Assembly (NCBI RefSeq): GCF_014889545.1
Contig: NZ_QKOF01000005.1
Span: 279,350 to 343,349, forward strand
DNA: 64,000 nucleotides
Direction of reading: 5' to 3'
DNA from: Methanothermobacter thermautotrophicus
Lineage (GTDB): Archaea > Methanobacteriota > Methanobacteria > Methanobacteriales > Methanothermobacteraceae
Position numbers and translations under genes: made by a program. The first letter of the stretch is position 1, and each line of letters starts with the position of its first letter. The notes under the pieces are model-generated. The model saw nothing but the letters and a program-made list of their open reading frames with translations, ran no database searches and was not told the DNA's origin. Shown here in pieces: positions 1-8,609 of the stretch.

Positions 1-157
1 CACATTTAAGAGCACTTATAGCCGTAAATAAGCATTAATATTCCCATATATGCATTTTATGTAATCAAGGCAGATCTAATGGTTAACATTACAGTAATGG
101 AGATCCATGGGGGGTCAGATGCAAGGGTAAAAAATTAATAGAAGCCCACACATAAAT

Positions 158-1267
158 ATGATTATGAGTCTAGGTGAAAGGGTCCAGGTCCTAAGTGACA
201 GCGCCCAGTTTGACCTCTGTGATTACAGCGCTGACCCTTCCCAGCGGAATACTGCCGTCCCTGGCATCTACTACAGCAGTTACCGGGGCTGCAGGGTTCC
301 CCTATTCAAGGTGCTCCTCACCAACAGGTGCTGCAATGACTGCAGGTACTGTATAAACAGCTCCTGTGAGATGCCGGTGGAGCTCAGCCCGGAGGAGATT
401 GCCCGGGTATTCCTTGACTACTATGAGAGGCGGTATGTTGACGGCCTCTTCCTTAGTTCCGGTGTCAGCCATGACCCCCATGAAACCATGGAGCGTCTCA
501 TAGAAACCCTCAGGATCCTCCGTCTGGAAGGCTATGGTGGTTACATACACCTCAAGATTATCCCTGGATCCTCCATGGATAGTATAAAGAGGGCCATGGA
601 GCTTGCAAGCCGTGTGAGTATCAACATCGAGACAGCCACCCCTGACGGCTTGGATGAGCTTTCATCGACCAAGGATTATGGTGTTGATATACTGAGGAGA
701 ATGAGGTGGATCCACAGGTTCAGGAAGAGGCACCCTGAACTTGCCCCCTCAGGTCAGAGCACACAGCTCATGGTCGGGGCCGTTGATGAAACAGATGAGG
801 ATATAGTGAAAAGGGTCAGTTGGATCCATGACCGTTTTTCAATTAAAAGGGTCTACTTCAGTGGTTTTCAGCCCATGGAGGGCACTCCCCTCGAATCCAG
901 GAATGAAGCTGATTCTATGAGGGTTCTGAGGCTTTATCAGGCGGATTCGCTCATCAGTTCCTATGGTTTCAGACCAGATGAGCTCAGATTCAGTGAGGGC
1001 TACCTTGACACGGACATTGACCCGAAATATGCCGCTGCAGTGGATATGGATATCTTCCCTGTTGACCTTGAGAGCGCACCCTACCATGAAATCATAAGGG
1101 TGCCCGGGATCGGCCCCAGGTCTGCCAGGAGAATAATTGAGATGCGTAGCAGAACACGCCTCACACCTGCAGTGCTCAGGAAGATGGGTGTGAGGTTAAA
1201 GAGAGCAGAACCATTCATATACCTTGATGGCTTCCAGTCCACGCTGAGTGACTGGAGTAAGCCATGA
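158..1267 (+). CDS. Radical SAM protein with C-terminal helix-hairpin-helix (putative DNA modification/repair family)
   Basis: The 369-residue protein has a radical SAM cluster motif near residues 58-66 (CCNDCRYC, a CxxxCxxC pattern with one extra Cys) and a C-terminal helix-hairpin-helix segment near residue 313 (VPGIGPRSARRI), a non-specific DNA-binding motif. This layout matches the family called 'putative DNA modification/repair radical SAM protein', which in bacteria is usually encoded beside a UDG-superfamily protein; no such partner is visible here. The substrate is unknown. No GGTGA-type site precedes the ATG, but an A/T-rich TATA-like stretch lies about 24 nt upstream (127-140), so a leaderless mRNA is possible; an in-frame ATG at 164 is an alternative. 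Family assignment is firm, DNA substrate is inference. Confidence 0.85.
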   Translation: MIMSLGERVQVLSDSAQFDLCDYSADPSQRNTAVPGIYYSSYRGCRVPLFKVLLTNRCCNDCRYCINSSCEMPVELSPEEIARVFLDYYERRYVDGLFLSSGVSHDPHETMERLIETLRILRLEGYGGYIHLKIIPGSSMDSIKRAMELASRVSINIETATPDGLDELSSTKDYGVDILRRMRWIHRFRKRHPELAPSGQSTQLMVGAVDETDEDIVKRVSWIHDRFSIKRVYFSGFQPMEGTPLESRNEADSMRVLRLYQADSLISSYGFRPDELRFSEGYLDTDIDPKYAAAVDMDIFPVDLESAPYHEIIRVPGIGPRSARRIIEMRSRTRLTPAVLRKMGVRLKRAEPFIYLDGFQSTLSDWSKP

Positions 1268-1396
1268 ATGTTCTGAATATGCGAATATAGATTGGATTGG
1301 ATCAGAGGGTACATAGCTCAATCAACAGAACACCCCGGCAAGTCCACACAAAAAAAGTAAACCAGGAAGCAACTCCAAGAACCAGTAAAAAATAAA

Positions 1397-1690
1397 CTAA
1401 AGCTCAGAGAACATATCCCATATGTCAGGGTACTTCTCCCTCACTGCCCGCTCTATGAGGTAAGATGCCTCCTTACTTATGCTGAATTCTGGCTGTGTCT
1501 TTTTAAGGTACCTCAAAACAGCTGCTGATCTTGCAGACCACAGGGTCACCCTTGGATTCTTCTTAACTTCCCTTATGACCTCCTGTACGCGGATATCATC
1601 ATCCTTTCCTTTATCTATTTCAGGTTCCTTCCTTGTCCTTGACTGGATCAGTGCATCCAGTCCCATTCCAAGACCCTTCTTCTGTGTCAT
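1397..1690 (-). CDS. Small ParA-partner candidate with ParB-like N-terminus
   Basis: A 97-residue protein whose ATG (1690) lies just past the parA stop codon, with a strong site GAGGGATAGG inside the end of parA; a start further upstream would overlap parA and lacks such a site. The N-terminus reads MTQKKGLGMGLDALIQ, which closely resembles the N-terminal tail of bacterial ParB (the KGLGKGLDALI-type segment that stimulates ParA ATPase). The ParB CTPase/HTH core is absent. A basic/acidic linker follows, then a helical C-terminus (about residues 50-97) that could be a small DNA-binding domain such as ribbon-helix-helix; that is a guess. Operon position strongly suggests a working partner of ParA in chromosome or cargo segregation. 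Confidence 0.8.
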   Translation of the reverse strand: MTQKKGLGMGLDALIQSRTRKEPEIDKGKDDDIRVQEVIREVKKNPRVTLWSARSAAVLRYLKKTQPEFSISKEASYLIERAVREKYPDIWDMFSEL

Positions 1691-1691
1691 C

Positions 1692-2462
1692 CTATCCCTC
1701 CATCTCAAGTATTTCGGCTGCAAGTTTCATGTAGGCCTCCGTACCTGTACTTTCAGGGTCATAGGTTATGCAGGGCTTGCCATGGCTGGGGGCCTCAGCA
1801 AGGCGGACGTTCCTGGGTATCCTTGTCCTGAAGATGTTCTCCCTTTCACCGAAGAACTTCTCAACCTCCCTCTGGACGTCCCTTGCAAGTCGTGTCCTTG
1901 AATCGTAGAGTGTCAGCAGTATCCCCTTTACTGGGCAGGGACTCTGGAGGCGTTCTTCCACCAGGTTCATTGTCCTGAGGAGGTCTGCCATGCCCTCAAG
2001 GGCGTAGTATTCTGCCTGTATGGGTATTATGACACTGTCGGATGCCACCAGGGCGTTTAGTGTGAGGATGCCCAGGGATGGTGGGGCATCTATGAATATG
2101 TAGTCAAAATCATTCCTCACATCCCCAAGTGACTCCTGGAGTATGGCATGGTAGCCTATCTCACTGCTGAGCTCTATCTCGGCACCGCTGAGGGATATGT
2201 TGCTGGGTGCTATGTAGAGGTCCTGGAGTTCGGCGGGCATTATCACAGAGGATAGTGTTGCCTTTCTGGTGAGGACCGTGTATATTGTTGAATCAAGCTC
2301 CGACTTGTTTATCCCGAACCCTGTGGTTGCATTACCCTGGGGGTCCATGTCGATTACAAGAACCCTCCTGTCAAGGAGTGAAAGTGCTGCTGATAGGTTA
2401 ACGGCTGTCGTTGTCTTTCCACAGCCACCCTTCTGGTTTATGATTGAAATTACCTCTCCCAT
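1692..2462 (-). CDS. parA: ParA/Soj-type partition ATPase
   Basis: The 256-residue protein has the deviant Walker A motif KGGCGKTTTAVN at residues 11-22, with the signature lysine of the ParA/MinD class, and the Walker B-type segment FIDAPPSLGIL near residue 117. The MDPQGNATTGFG segment near residue 39 and the C-terminal region with TRIPRNVRLAEAPSHGKP are typical of Soj/ParA rather than MinD or nitrogenase iron protein. ParA ATPases dimerise on ATP, bind DNA non-specifically and position chromosomes or protein cargo. The ATG at 2462 follows GGTGATGAG. The next gene downstream encodes a probable small partner. The upstream region carries a set of TTATAAGTTA repeats that may be a binding site or centromere-like element. 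Confidence 0.93.
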   Translation of the reverse strand: MGEVISIINQKGGCGKTTTAVNLSAALSLLDRRVLVIDMDPQGNATTGFGINKSELDSTIYTVLTRKATLSSVIMPAELQDLYIAPSNISLSGAEIELSSEIGYHAILQESLGDVRNDFDYIFIDAPPSLGILTLNALVASDSVIIPIQAEYYALEGMADLLRTMNLVEERLQSPCPVKGILLTLYDSRTRLARDVQREVEKFFGERENIFRTRIPRNVRLAEAPSHGKPCITYDPESTGTEAYMKLAAEILEMEG

Positions 2463-2483
2463 CTCATCACCTGATGAATACAG

Positions 2484-2530
2484 GTTATAATTTATAACTT
2501 ATAAAGTATATCTTATAAGTTATAAGTTAT
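2484..2530. repeat. TTATAAGTTA repeat cluster upstream of parA
   Basis: Within 47 bp there are two direct copies of TTATAAGTTA (2513-2522 and 2520-2529, overlapping by three bases) and one inverted copy TAACTTATAA (2495-2504). The same element occurs as a perfect palindrome at 25634-25647 and inside a longer palindrome at 33708-33737. The cluster sits 22-68 nt upstream of the parA start, where promoter elements are expected, so it could be a TATA/operator region, or a site recognised by the ParA partner. The repeat is seen directly; the role is inference. Confidence 0.6.
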
Positions 2531-2546
2531 CAGATTAAAAAATTTA

Positions 2547-4364
2547 TTAGAAGTTTATCCTCTCGGATAGTTTAACAGGCAGGGGCAGTCTCCTGAAGGG
2601 CATCCCATCTGTTTCCGCTCTGATTCGTTCTATGAGCTCATCCACGCTCATCTGAAGCTTTTCACCTGTTTCCCTCACATTGACCGTGAGTTTACCCTCC
2701 AGCTCACTGTCACCTATAACAACAACGTAGGGGACCCAGTCCTGGGCCGCATTCCTTATCTTCTTCCCGAGGGTCTCTGACCGGTCGTCCAGATCAGCCC
2801 TTATGTCACCTGCAATAAGTTTCGATACGAGGTCGCTGGCATACTCCATGTGGCGCTCAGCAATTGGAAGCACACGTACCTGGGTGGGGGAGAGCCAGAC
2901 AGGCAGCATGGGGGGTTTTTCATCCATTTCAATGGCTGTTTTCTCTAGAAGACTGCATATAACCCTCTCAATACTGCCGGTTGGACTGCAGTGGAGTATT
3001 ATAGGGTTTACCTCATCCTCATCACGGTTAACATAGGTTATCCCGAACCTCTCCCCGCTTTCAACGTCAATCTGAACCGTTGGGTTCTCTATCGGTCTTC
3101 CAAGGTAATCTATGGCTGCGAAGTCCATCTTGGCAATCCAGTAGTGCTTTCTTGATGGCAGTATCTCCAGGAGTACGGGTTTCCCGATCCTATCCACTAC
3201 CTCATGGACCCATTCCCTGTACTCCTCATAGAAGTCAGCTGTGGCCCTGAATATGACCTCATAGTTAACCTGGAGGTCCTGACCGGTCCTCATGCACATC
3301 TCAACCTGCCTCGCGAATTCCTCAAGGGACTGGTCAAGGTCGGCGCAGACCGTGTGGAGGTCTGGCATTGTAAAGCCCCTGAGCCTCTTGAGGCCAACGA
3401 CTTCACCCTTCTTTTCAAGCCGGAAGCTGTAGGTTGAGAGTTCATATATGGACGCCGGCAGGTTCTTCCATGTGAGGAAGGAATCTGAGAGGATCCTGAA
3501 GGCTCCGAAGCAGCATGCGTATCTCAGCATGAGCTCCTTCTTGTTCTTCATCCTGTACTGTCTTTCACCAAACTTCTCTGCATGTACCCTGATTGCCTCA
3601 TCCGCAAGGTCATACATTATGGGTGTCTCAACTGGCATCGCCCCCTCACTGGTGACGAGCATGTAGACGTAGTCTGCAAGGAGGTCCCTTATCAGTCTGC
3701 CCCTTGGGTACCAGCGGAGGTGTCCCACATCTGCTGATGGCTCATAGTCTGCAAGTCCCTTCTCCCTCATGAGTCTAACGTGTGGTGGTTCTTCACCGGA
3801 GGATTCAAGTTCACCAAGCTCATATTTCACCAGGTTCTCAAGGTCCCTGTTTTTGAACTCGAAGTCCTCGGGTTTGACTGTCTCTCCCCTGTAGAGTATG
3901 AACCACTCTGATTCCTCGCTCTCCTCCTCCACCTTTGGGGGCTGTGGCCTGATGGTCCTTGAGAGCTCTGATAGAGGGTGGCCCTTGCAGGATATCTTGA
4001 AGGCCTTGTACCACCCGAAGGGAACCCTTGAGACCTCAACACCCTCCCTGCGGAGGGCTGATTCCATCCCCTCAAGGATCTCCACCGCTGTTTTGGGGGA
4101 GCTGAGTGAGGAGCTGAGGTGTGCGTATGGATATATCACAACATTCTCCGCCTTAACGTCATTGAAAACCTTTATTATTTCATTAACCGCGTTTTCAATT
4201 ACTGATTCCGGGTTATCCTCATCCCCTGACTCCACAGCTGTGAAAACCACCAGGGACTCCCTGAAATCTCCCTGCATCTTATCTTCAGGGATTTCCTCTG
4301 CTATCCCTGTTTTATTCTTTGTCTCGTATTTCAAGTAATCAGAGTGAATTAACAGTATCCTCAT
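2547..4364 (-). CDS. thrS: Threonyl-tRNA synthetase (archaeal type)
   Basis: The 605-residue class II synthetase charges tRNA-Thr. Residues 1 to about 140 form the archaeal N-terminal editing domain (related to D-Tyr-tRNA deacylase) that removes mischarged serine, instead of the bacterial N1/N2 domains. The catalytic core carries the three zinc ligands expected from bacterial ThrRS: Cys near 284 (RYACCFGAF), His 337 ([10 protein letters not shown]) and His 458 ([12 protein letters not shown]). A C-terminal anticodon-binding domain begins near residue 485 ([14 protein letters not shown]). Length is normal for the archaeal enzyme. The ATG follows GGTGATGGC. Its upstream region contains a duplicated promoter-like element. 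Confidence 0.97.
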   Translation of the reverse strand: MRILLIHSDYLKYETKNKTGIAEEIPEDKMQGDFRESLVVFTAVESGDEDNPESVIENAVNEIIKVFNDVKAENVVIYPYAHLSSSLSSPKTAVEILEGMESALRREGVEVSRVPFGWYKAFKISCKGHPLSELSRTIRPQPPKVEEESEESEWFILYRGETVKPEDFEFKNRDLENLVKYELGELESSGEEPPHVRLMREKGLADYEPSADVGHLRWYPRGRLIRDLLADYVYMLVTSEGAMPVETPIMYDLADEAIRVHAEKFGERQYRMKNKKELMLRYACCFGAFRILSDSFLTWKNLPASIYELSTYSFRLEKKGEVVGLKRLRGFTMPDLHTVCADLDQSLEEFARQVEMCMRTGQDLQVNYEVIFRATADFYEEYREWVHEVVDRIGKPVLLEILPSRKHYWIAKMDFAAIDYLGRPIENPTVQIDVESGERFGITYVNRDEDEVNPIILHCSPTGSIERVICSLLEKTAIEMDEKPPMLPVWLSPTQVRVLPIAERHMEYASDLVSKLIAGDIRADLDDRSETLGKKIRNAAQDWVPYVVVIGDSELEGKLTVNVRETGEKLQMSVDELIERIRAETDGMPFRRLPLPVKLSERINF

Positions 4365-4412
4365 GCCATCACCTTGTAAGAATAATTAATGTTATTCTTT
4401 TTAAGGTGAGGG

Positions 4413-4461
4413 TTTTTAAATATTGCTCCCTTCATGGGGCGAAGCTTTAAATATTGTTCCC
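4413..4461 (-). promoter_or_regulatory. Duplicated TATA-like element upstream of thrS
   Basis: Read towards thrS, two near-identical elements, GGGAGCAATATTTAAAAA (4430-4413) and GGGAACAATATTTAAAG (4461-4445), lie 49-66 and 81-97 nt upstream of the thrS start. Each combines a possible TATA box (ATTTAAA) with the same flank. The proximal copy is a plausible thrS promoter. The second could be another start site or a binding site for a regulator. The 180 bp further upstream (4462-4640) shows no gene that I can recognise. Confidence 0.5.
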
Positions 4462-4640
4462 AATGTTGAAATGTGGCTCCAGCAGCTTTATCTACACTCA
4501 GACAGGCCAGCCAGATTATTGGACTCACTCCAGCAGCTCCGCTGAAACTTTCATGGGATTCTAAAGATTTTCAGGGGTCATGGAAAGTGGAGTGTTGCCA
4601 TAAAGATAACCCTTCTTCCTGTTCAAAACGAGAACCGCCC

Positions 4641-5375
4641 TCAAAGTTTACTGTTGCCTCTCTTCCAGACCGTGTCGAATATCCGTGCATAGTTCTCTGC
4701 TATCTCAGGGTACTGGTTCCATATCCCTATGGCTGTCTCAGGGATGGGTGCACCATCGGGTGTGAAGCGTGAGAATATCCACATCATCTCCTGTGAATCC
4801 CTCACAAGCATCCTTACAGGGGGTATTCTCCTTACCTTAACCTCGCCGGGCACATCAATCACCTCCGCTGCCATTATCTTAACCTCAACCCCACGGTCTG
4901 TTATCCTATCAAGGGCAGGACGGAGTGTTTTTATTTCATCCCCGAAGGTGAACCCCATCCTCATCTTGAGTTCATTCCTTGAACGGGATACTATCTCAAG
5001 TTCCTTCTTCAGAATCTTCTCCTGGCCATGGATGAGCCATACAGGTGCCGGTACCCTGGCAACCCCCTCCTCGTAGATTTCAGTAAGGTGGGACATGGCA
5101 GCGTCAAGTTTTTTGATGATACTCTCCTTCTCCCTCCTGAACACCTCTGATGGTGGCACCACATGATACCTCATGGGTTTACCCCTCTCAACCTCCACGA
5201 AGCCCCTTTCTGCGAGCTGCCTCAGTACCTCATAGACCCTTGATCTTGGTATGCCAGAAACCTCCGCAACCTCCGCTGCCCTGGCAGATACCAGGGAAAC
5301 CAGTGCCTTGTAGGCCGAGGCCTGATACTCTGTTAGACCCATAAACCTGAGGGCTTCCATCACATCCCTGCCCAT
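4641..5375 (-). CDS. TrmB-family transcriptional regulator
   Basis: The 244-residue protein starts with a winged helix-turn-helix typical of the archaeal TrmB family (MGLTEYQASAYKALV, then EVSGIPRSRVYEVLRQLAERGFVEV split over residues 10-60), followed by a short coiled-coil linker and a C-terminal TrmB/PLD-like effector domain (about residues 110-240). TrmB proteins are usually sugar- or metabolite-responsive; the ligand here is not evident. The gene is divergent from the rubredoxin-HCP/cupin pair, 88 bp away, so control of that pair and of itself is the simplest inference. Two GTTACAT copies sit in the shared intergenic region. The start follows AGGTGAGG with a longish spacer. Confidence 0.85.
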   Translation of the reverse strand: MGRDVMEALRFMGLTEYQASAYKALVSLVSARAAEVAEVSGIPRSRVYEVLRQLAERGFVEVERGKPMRYHVVPPSEVFRREKESIIKKLDAAMSHLTEIYEEGVARVPAPVWLIHGQEKILKKELEIVSRSRNELKMRMGFTFGDEIKTLRPALDRITDRGVEVKIMAAEVIDVPGEVKVRRIPPVRMLVRDSQEMMWIFSRFTPDGAPIPETAIGIWNQYPEIAENYARIFDTVWKRGNSKL

Positions 5376-5390
5376 AAAAACGCCTCACCT

Positions 5391-5431
5391 GTTACATTTT
5401 ATACTCATTTAGTGACAAAAGTTACATATAC
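5391..5431. promoter_or_regulatory. Direct GTTACAT repeats in the TrmB/HCP divergent promoter
   Basis: GTTACAT occurs at 5391-5397 and again at 5421-5427, spaced by exactly 30 bp, with a related inverted half GTGACA at 5412-5417. The second copy overlaps the best TATA candidate (TTACATATAC, 5422-5431) for the rubredoxin-HCP gene, about 33-42 nt before its ATG. A regulator bound here would be placed to block or assist TBP/TFB. Assignment to the neighbouring TrmB protein is inference. Confidence 0.45.
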
Positions 5432-5463
5432 TTTGCTGCCAGTTTTTAATATGGTGATTGAAA

Positions 5464-6939
5464 ATGAAGTACCGCTGCAAGGTATGTGACTACATATATG
5501 ATCCGGAGGTGGGTGACCCCCGCTCAGGTATAGAACCCGGGACACCCTTTGAGGAACTCCCGGATGACTGGCTCTGCCCTGTGTGCAACGTGGGCAAGGA
5601 CCAGTTTGAACCCCTCAGGGGTGAAATAAAACACGTGAGGCCAGAGGATATAGACATGTTCTGTTATCAGTGCTCCCAGACCGTCCGTGGAAGGGCCTGC
5701 ACAATCAGGGGGGTCTGTGGAAAGGAACCAACAGTTGCCAGACTCCAGGACAACCTTCTATTCGCAATAAAGGGGATTTCAGCCTATCTCTACCATGCCA
5801 GGGAACTCGGATACACTGATGAGGAGGTGGACGCCTTCCTAGAGAGGGGATTCTACTCAACCCTCACAAACGTTAACTTCGATGCAGAGGAGTTCATAGA
5901 CCTTGCCCTTGAAGCGGGTGAGATGAACCTCAGGACCATGAAGCTCCTGAAGAAGGCCCACATTGACACCTACGGGGAACCTGAGCCCACAGAGGTGAGG
6001 GTGGGGGCCCTTGAAGGTCCCGCCATAATAGCAACCGGCCACAGCCTCAGGGCCCTTGAAGAGCTTCTGAAGCAGACAGAGGGTACCGGTATCAACGTAT
6101 ACACCCATTCAGAGCTCCTGCCAGCCCACGGCTATCCAGGACTCAGGAAGTACCCCCACCTGGCCGGTCAGCTGGGGGGTCCATGGTTCGACCAGAGGGA
6201 CACCTTCTCACGCTACAGCACGGCCATACTTGGAACTTCAAACTGCGTCCTCCTTCCCCGCGACGCTTACAGGGACCGCATGTTCACCTGTGGCGTCGCA
6301 GCATTGCCAGGAGTTGAACACCTGGAGGGTTATGACTTCAGTCCAGTCATAGACAGGGCCCTTGAATTACCCCCACTCACTGAAGAGGATGCCACGACCC
6401 TTACAACAGGTTTCGGGTTATCAACCATACTCTCACTGGCAGATAATATCAAAGAACTGGTTGAGGATGGTAAGATAAGGAGATTCTTCCTTGTGGGTGG
6501 CTGTGACTCCCCCCTCCCAAAGGCAAAATATTACACTGATTTCGTGAGAAAACTGCCAGATGACACCGTTGTCCTTACACTGGCCTGCGGGAAGTACCGG
6601 TTCAACTCCATGGAACTGGGTGACATTGATGGGATTCCGCGGCTAATAGACCTAGGTCAGTGCAACGACGCCATAGTGGCAGTTGAACTCGTCGAGGCCC
6701 TCAGCAACCTCTTCCAGATGGACATAAATGAGCTTCCACTCAGCATAATCCTTAGCTGGATGGAGCAGAAGGCCGCAGCAATACTCTGGAGCCTCCTTTC
6801 ACTGGACCTCAGGGGCATGTACATAGGTCCCATACTCCCTGGATGGGCCAACGAGGACATAGTGAAGTTCCTGGTTGACAGATATGACCTCACACCAATA
6901 GGTGACCCCGAAGAGGATATAAGGAAGATACTGGGGTGA
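5464..6939 (+). CDS. hcp: Rubredoxin-hybrid cluster protein fusion (hydroxylamine reductase type)
   Basis: A 491-residue fusion. Residues 1-52 are a complete rubredoxin with iron ligands Cys5, Cys8, Cys38 and Cys41 (CKVC and CPVC). A hybrid-cluster (prismane) protein follows: Cys67, Cys70, Cys79 and Cys85 (FCYQCSQT...CGK) for the proximal cluster, then the hybrid-cluster ligands within [57 protein letters not shown] and WMEQKAAA. HCPs reduce hydroxylamine in vitro and are tied to NO detoxification and protein nitrosylation in anaerobes. The rubredoxin is probably the built-in electron donor. ATG 5464, six bases after GGTGA, is preferred over an upstream TTG that abuts the site. A cupin gene follows at once. 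Confidence 0.93.
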   Translation: MKYRCKVCDYIYDPEVGDPRSGIEPGTPFEELPDDWLCPVCNVGKDQFEPLRGEIKHVRPEDIDMFCYQCSQTVRGRACTIRGVCGKEPTVARLQDNLLFAIKGISAYLYHARELGYTDEEVDAFLERGFYSTLTNVNFDAEEFIDLALEAGEMNLRTMKLLKKAHIDTYGEPEPTEVRVGALEGPAIIATGHSLRALEELLKQTEGTGINVYTHSELLPAHGYPGLRKYPHLAGQLGGPWFDQRDTFSRYSTAILGTSNCVLLPRDAYRDRMFTCGVAALPGVEHLEGYDFSPVIDRALELPPLTEEDATTLTTGFGLSTILSLADNIKELVEDGKIRRFFLVGGCDSPLPKAKYYTDFVRKLPDDTVVLTLACGKYRFNSMELGDIDGIPRLIDLGQCNDAIVAVELVEALSNLFQMDINELPLSIILSWMEQKAAAILWSLLSLDLRGMYIGPILPGWANEDIVKFLVDRYDLTPIGDPEEDIRKILG

Positions 6940-6944
6940 TTGGG

Positions 6945-7262
6945 ATGGAACTCAGGGGAAAGGTAATTAAGATCAGCGACCTCATTGATTACCAGGACGA
7001 CTCGGTGGTCAGCAGGGAGATAATCCGCAGGGAGACCGGCACTGTGACCCTATTTGCCTTTGACAGGGGCCAGGGCCTCAGTGAGCACATCGCCCCCTTC
7101 GATGCCATGGTACAGGTCATTGATGGTGAAGCCGAAGTCACCATAAGCGGAGAGAGGCACCGCCTGGTTGCAGGTGAGATGATAATCATGCCAGCAGGCA
7201 AACCCCATGCGGTGATGGCTGTGAAGCCCTTCAGGATGCTCCTTACCATGATAAGGTCCTGA
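6945..7262 (+). CDS. Small cupin-domain protein
   Basis: The 105-residue protein is a single cupin barrel: GLSEHIAPFDAMVQVIDGEAE supplies motif 1 in shortened form (His near 50, Asp/Glu region near 60) and AGEMIIMPAGKPHAV near residues 80-94 is motif 2 with a metal-binding His. The start at ATG 6945 lies four bases after GGTGAT, which spans the hcp stop codon, so translation is coupled to hcp. The substrate is not evident; in related operons such cupins are often small-molecule sensors or detoxifying enzymes. Co-transcription with hcp suggests a role in the same stress response. Confidence 0.85.
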   Translation: MELRGKVIKISDLIDYQDDSVVSREIIRRETGTVTLFAFDRGQGLSEHIAPFDAMVQVIDGEAEVTISGERHRLVAGEMIIMPAGKPHAVMAVKPFRMLLTMIRS

Positions 7263-7295
7263 ACCGCCAGGAAAGGTCACAAACAATGCCTTGAG

Positions 7296-8525
7296 CTATG
7301 TTAGTAGGGCAGCCAGCAAGCCGGCTGTTACGATTGCAATGAAAAGGGTTCCCACCCTTCTCCCGAATTTTTTTGTTCCGAGGACAAGGGCTATTCCACC
7401 CTTTATCAGGGTGTTTGACACTCCGGCCAGTGTTATGGCGGCTGCAGCAGTTGATTGTGAGATGGAGCCCCCAGATGCAAGAATGGACATGCTCACAGTG
7501 ATTGCATCAACATCAGCAACGCCTGAGATCACACTGGCCACAAGTACACCCCCACGGCCAAGATAGACACTGGCAGCCTTTGATATGAAGAGTATGGCAA
7601 GGAATAGTGCCCCGAATATGAGGGCCGGTTTAACAGAAAAGGGGTTTTCGATTTTGATCTCTGAATCGATTCCTGATGATGACCTCATGAAGAGGGCTGC
7701 AAGCATAACACCCAGAAAACCCATGGTAATCATGGGAGGGGCCACATAGACCAGAAGTGATGTGTTAATAACAGATACCTCCAGCAGTATCCTGAAGAAC
7801 ATCATTGAACTTGAAATGACCGCCGCGAATACTGCTGGCCCCATAAGGTCCTCTGATTCTCTCACCCTGCCTGCCATGGCAGTTACCACTGCAGTACTTG
7901 AAACCAGACCTCCTATGATCCCTGTGGCCCCAAGACCCCTTTCAGGTCCGGCTATTTTCATGGCTATGTACCCGGCATAGCTTATTGCAGATATGAAAAC
8001 CACCATGAGCCAGACCTGGTAGGGATTGAAGACACCCCACGGGCCAATTGAGGTGTCAGGAAGGAGGGGGAGGATTACGAAGGCTATTATCAGGAACTTT
8101 ATGGTGTCTATCATCTCCCTCTCACTTATCCTCCTCACTGCGATGTGTATGTACCTCTTCAGGGCCAGGATGGCCGTTACTATGATTGAGAGCATCACCG
8201 CCAGCCGGTAATCATATGCAACACACATGGCCCCCAGGAGAAATGTGACAAGGGCTGCCACCTCCCCGGTTATCCCTATATCACCGCCCTCCCTTGTGCT
8301 TGCGGTGTAACTTACGATTATTAGGAGGATGAGTCCAAGGAATGCCACAGGAAATGCCAGGAAAAACGTCCCTGAAAGATAGGCTGAAAGTGCCCCTACA
8401 AGTGATATGAGCATGAAGGTCCTTATACCTGCAAATTCAGTCCTCTTGATCTTCCGCTCCCTTTCAATGCCCACCAGTGCACCTATTGCAAGGGCTATCA
8501 AAAACTTAATTACCGGGAAGTCCAT
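7296..8525 (-). CDS. MgtC/SapB plus DUF4010 integral membrane protein
   Basis: The 409-residue protein is strongly hydrophobic with about 11-12 predicted membrane segments. The N-terminal third carries the MgtC/SapB signature ([15 protein letters not shown], residues 11-25, then [19 protein letters not shown]), and the rest matches the DUF4010 type of C-terminal extension. MgtC relatives affect magnesium homeostasis or F-type ATPase activity in bacteria; the archaeal long form is uncharacterised. There is no ribosome-binding motif before the ATG. A TATA-like stretch (8548-8558) is centred about 28 nt upstream, so the mRNA may be leaderless. It is divergent from ilvD. Confidence 0.85.
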   Translation of the reverse strand: MDFPVIKFLIALAIGALVGIERERKIKRTEFAGIRTFMLISLVGALSAYLSGTFFLAFPVAFLGLILLIIVSYTASTREGGDIGITGEVAALVTFLLGAMCVAYDYRLAVMLSIIVTAILALKRYIHIAVRRISEREMIDTIKFLIIAFVILPLLPDTSIGPWGVFNPYQVWLMVVFISAISYAGYIAMKIAGPERGLGATGIIGGLVSSTAVVTAMAGRVRESEDLMGPAVFAAVISSSMMFFRILLEVSVINTSLLVYVAPPMITMGFLGVMLAALFMRSSSGIDSEIKIENPFSVKPALIFGALFLAILFISKAASVYLGRGGVLVASVISGVADVDAITVSMSILASGGSISQSTAAAAITLAGVSNTLIKGGIALVLGTKKFGRRVGTLFIAIVTAGLLAALLT

Positions 8526-8609
8526 GTTATAATATATGGCAGTAAGTTTAATATTAATTATCCCCTAATATTTAATAATAATCGGGTTGATGATAATAAT
8601 GGTGATTCC

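Noticed and set aside
1479..1901. Open frame on the plus strand opposite parA and its partner
   Set aside because: It overlaps two well-supported minus-strand genes, has no ribosome-binding site and an implausible composition.
4473..4772. Possible small gene between thrS and the TrmB regulator
   Set aside because: It runs into the regulator gene in antisense, lacks a start signal and resembles no family I know.
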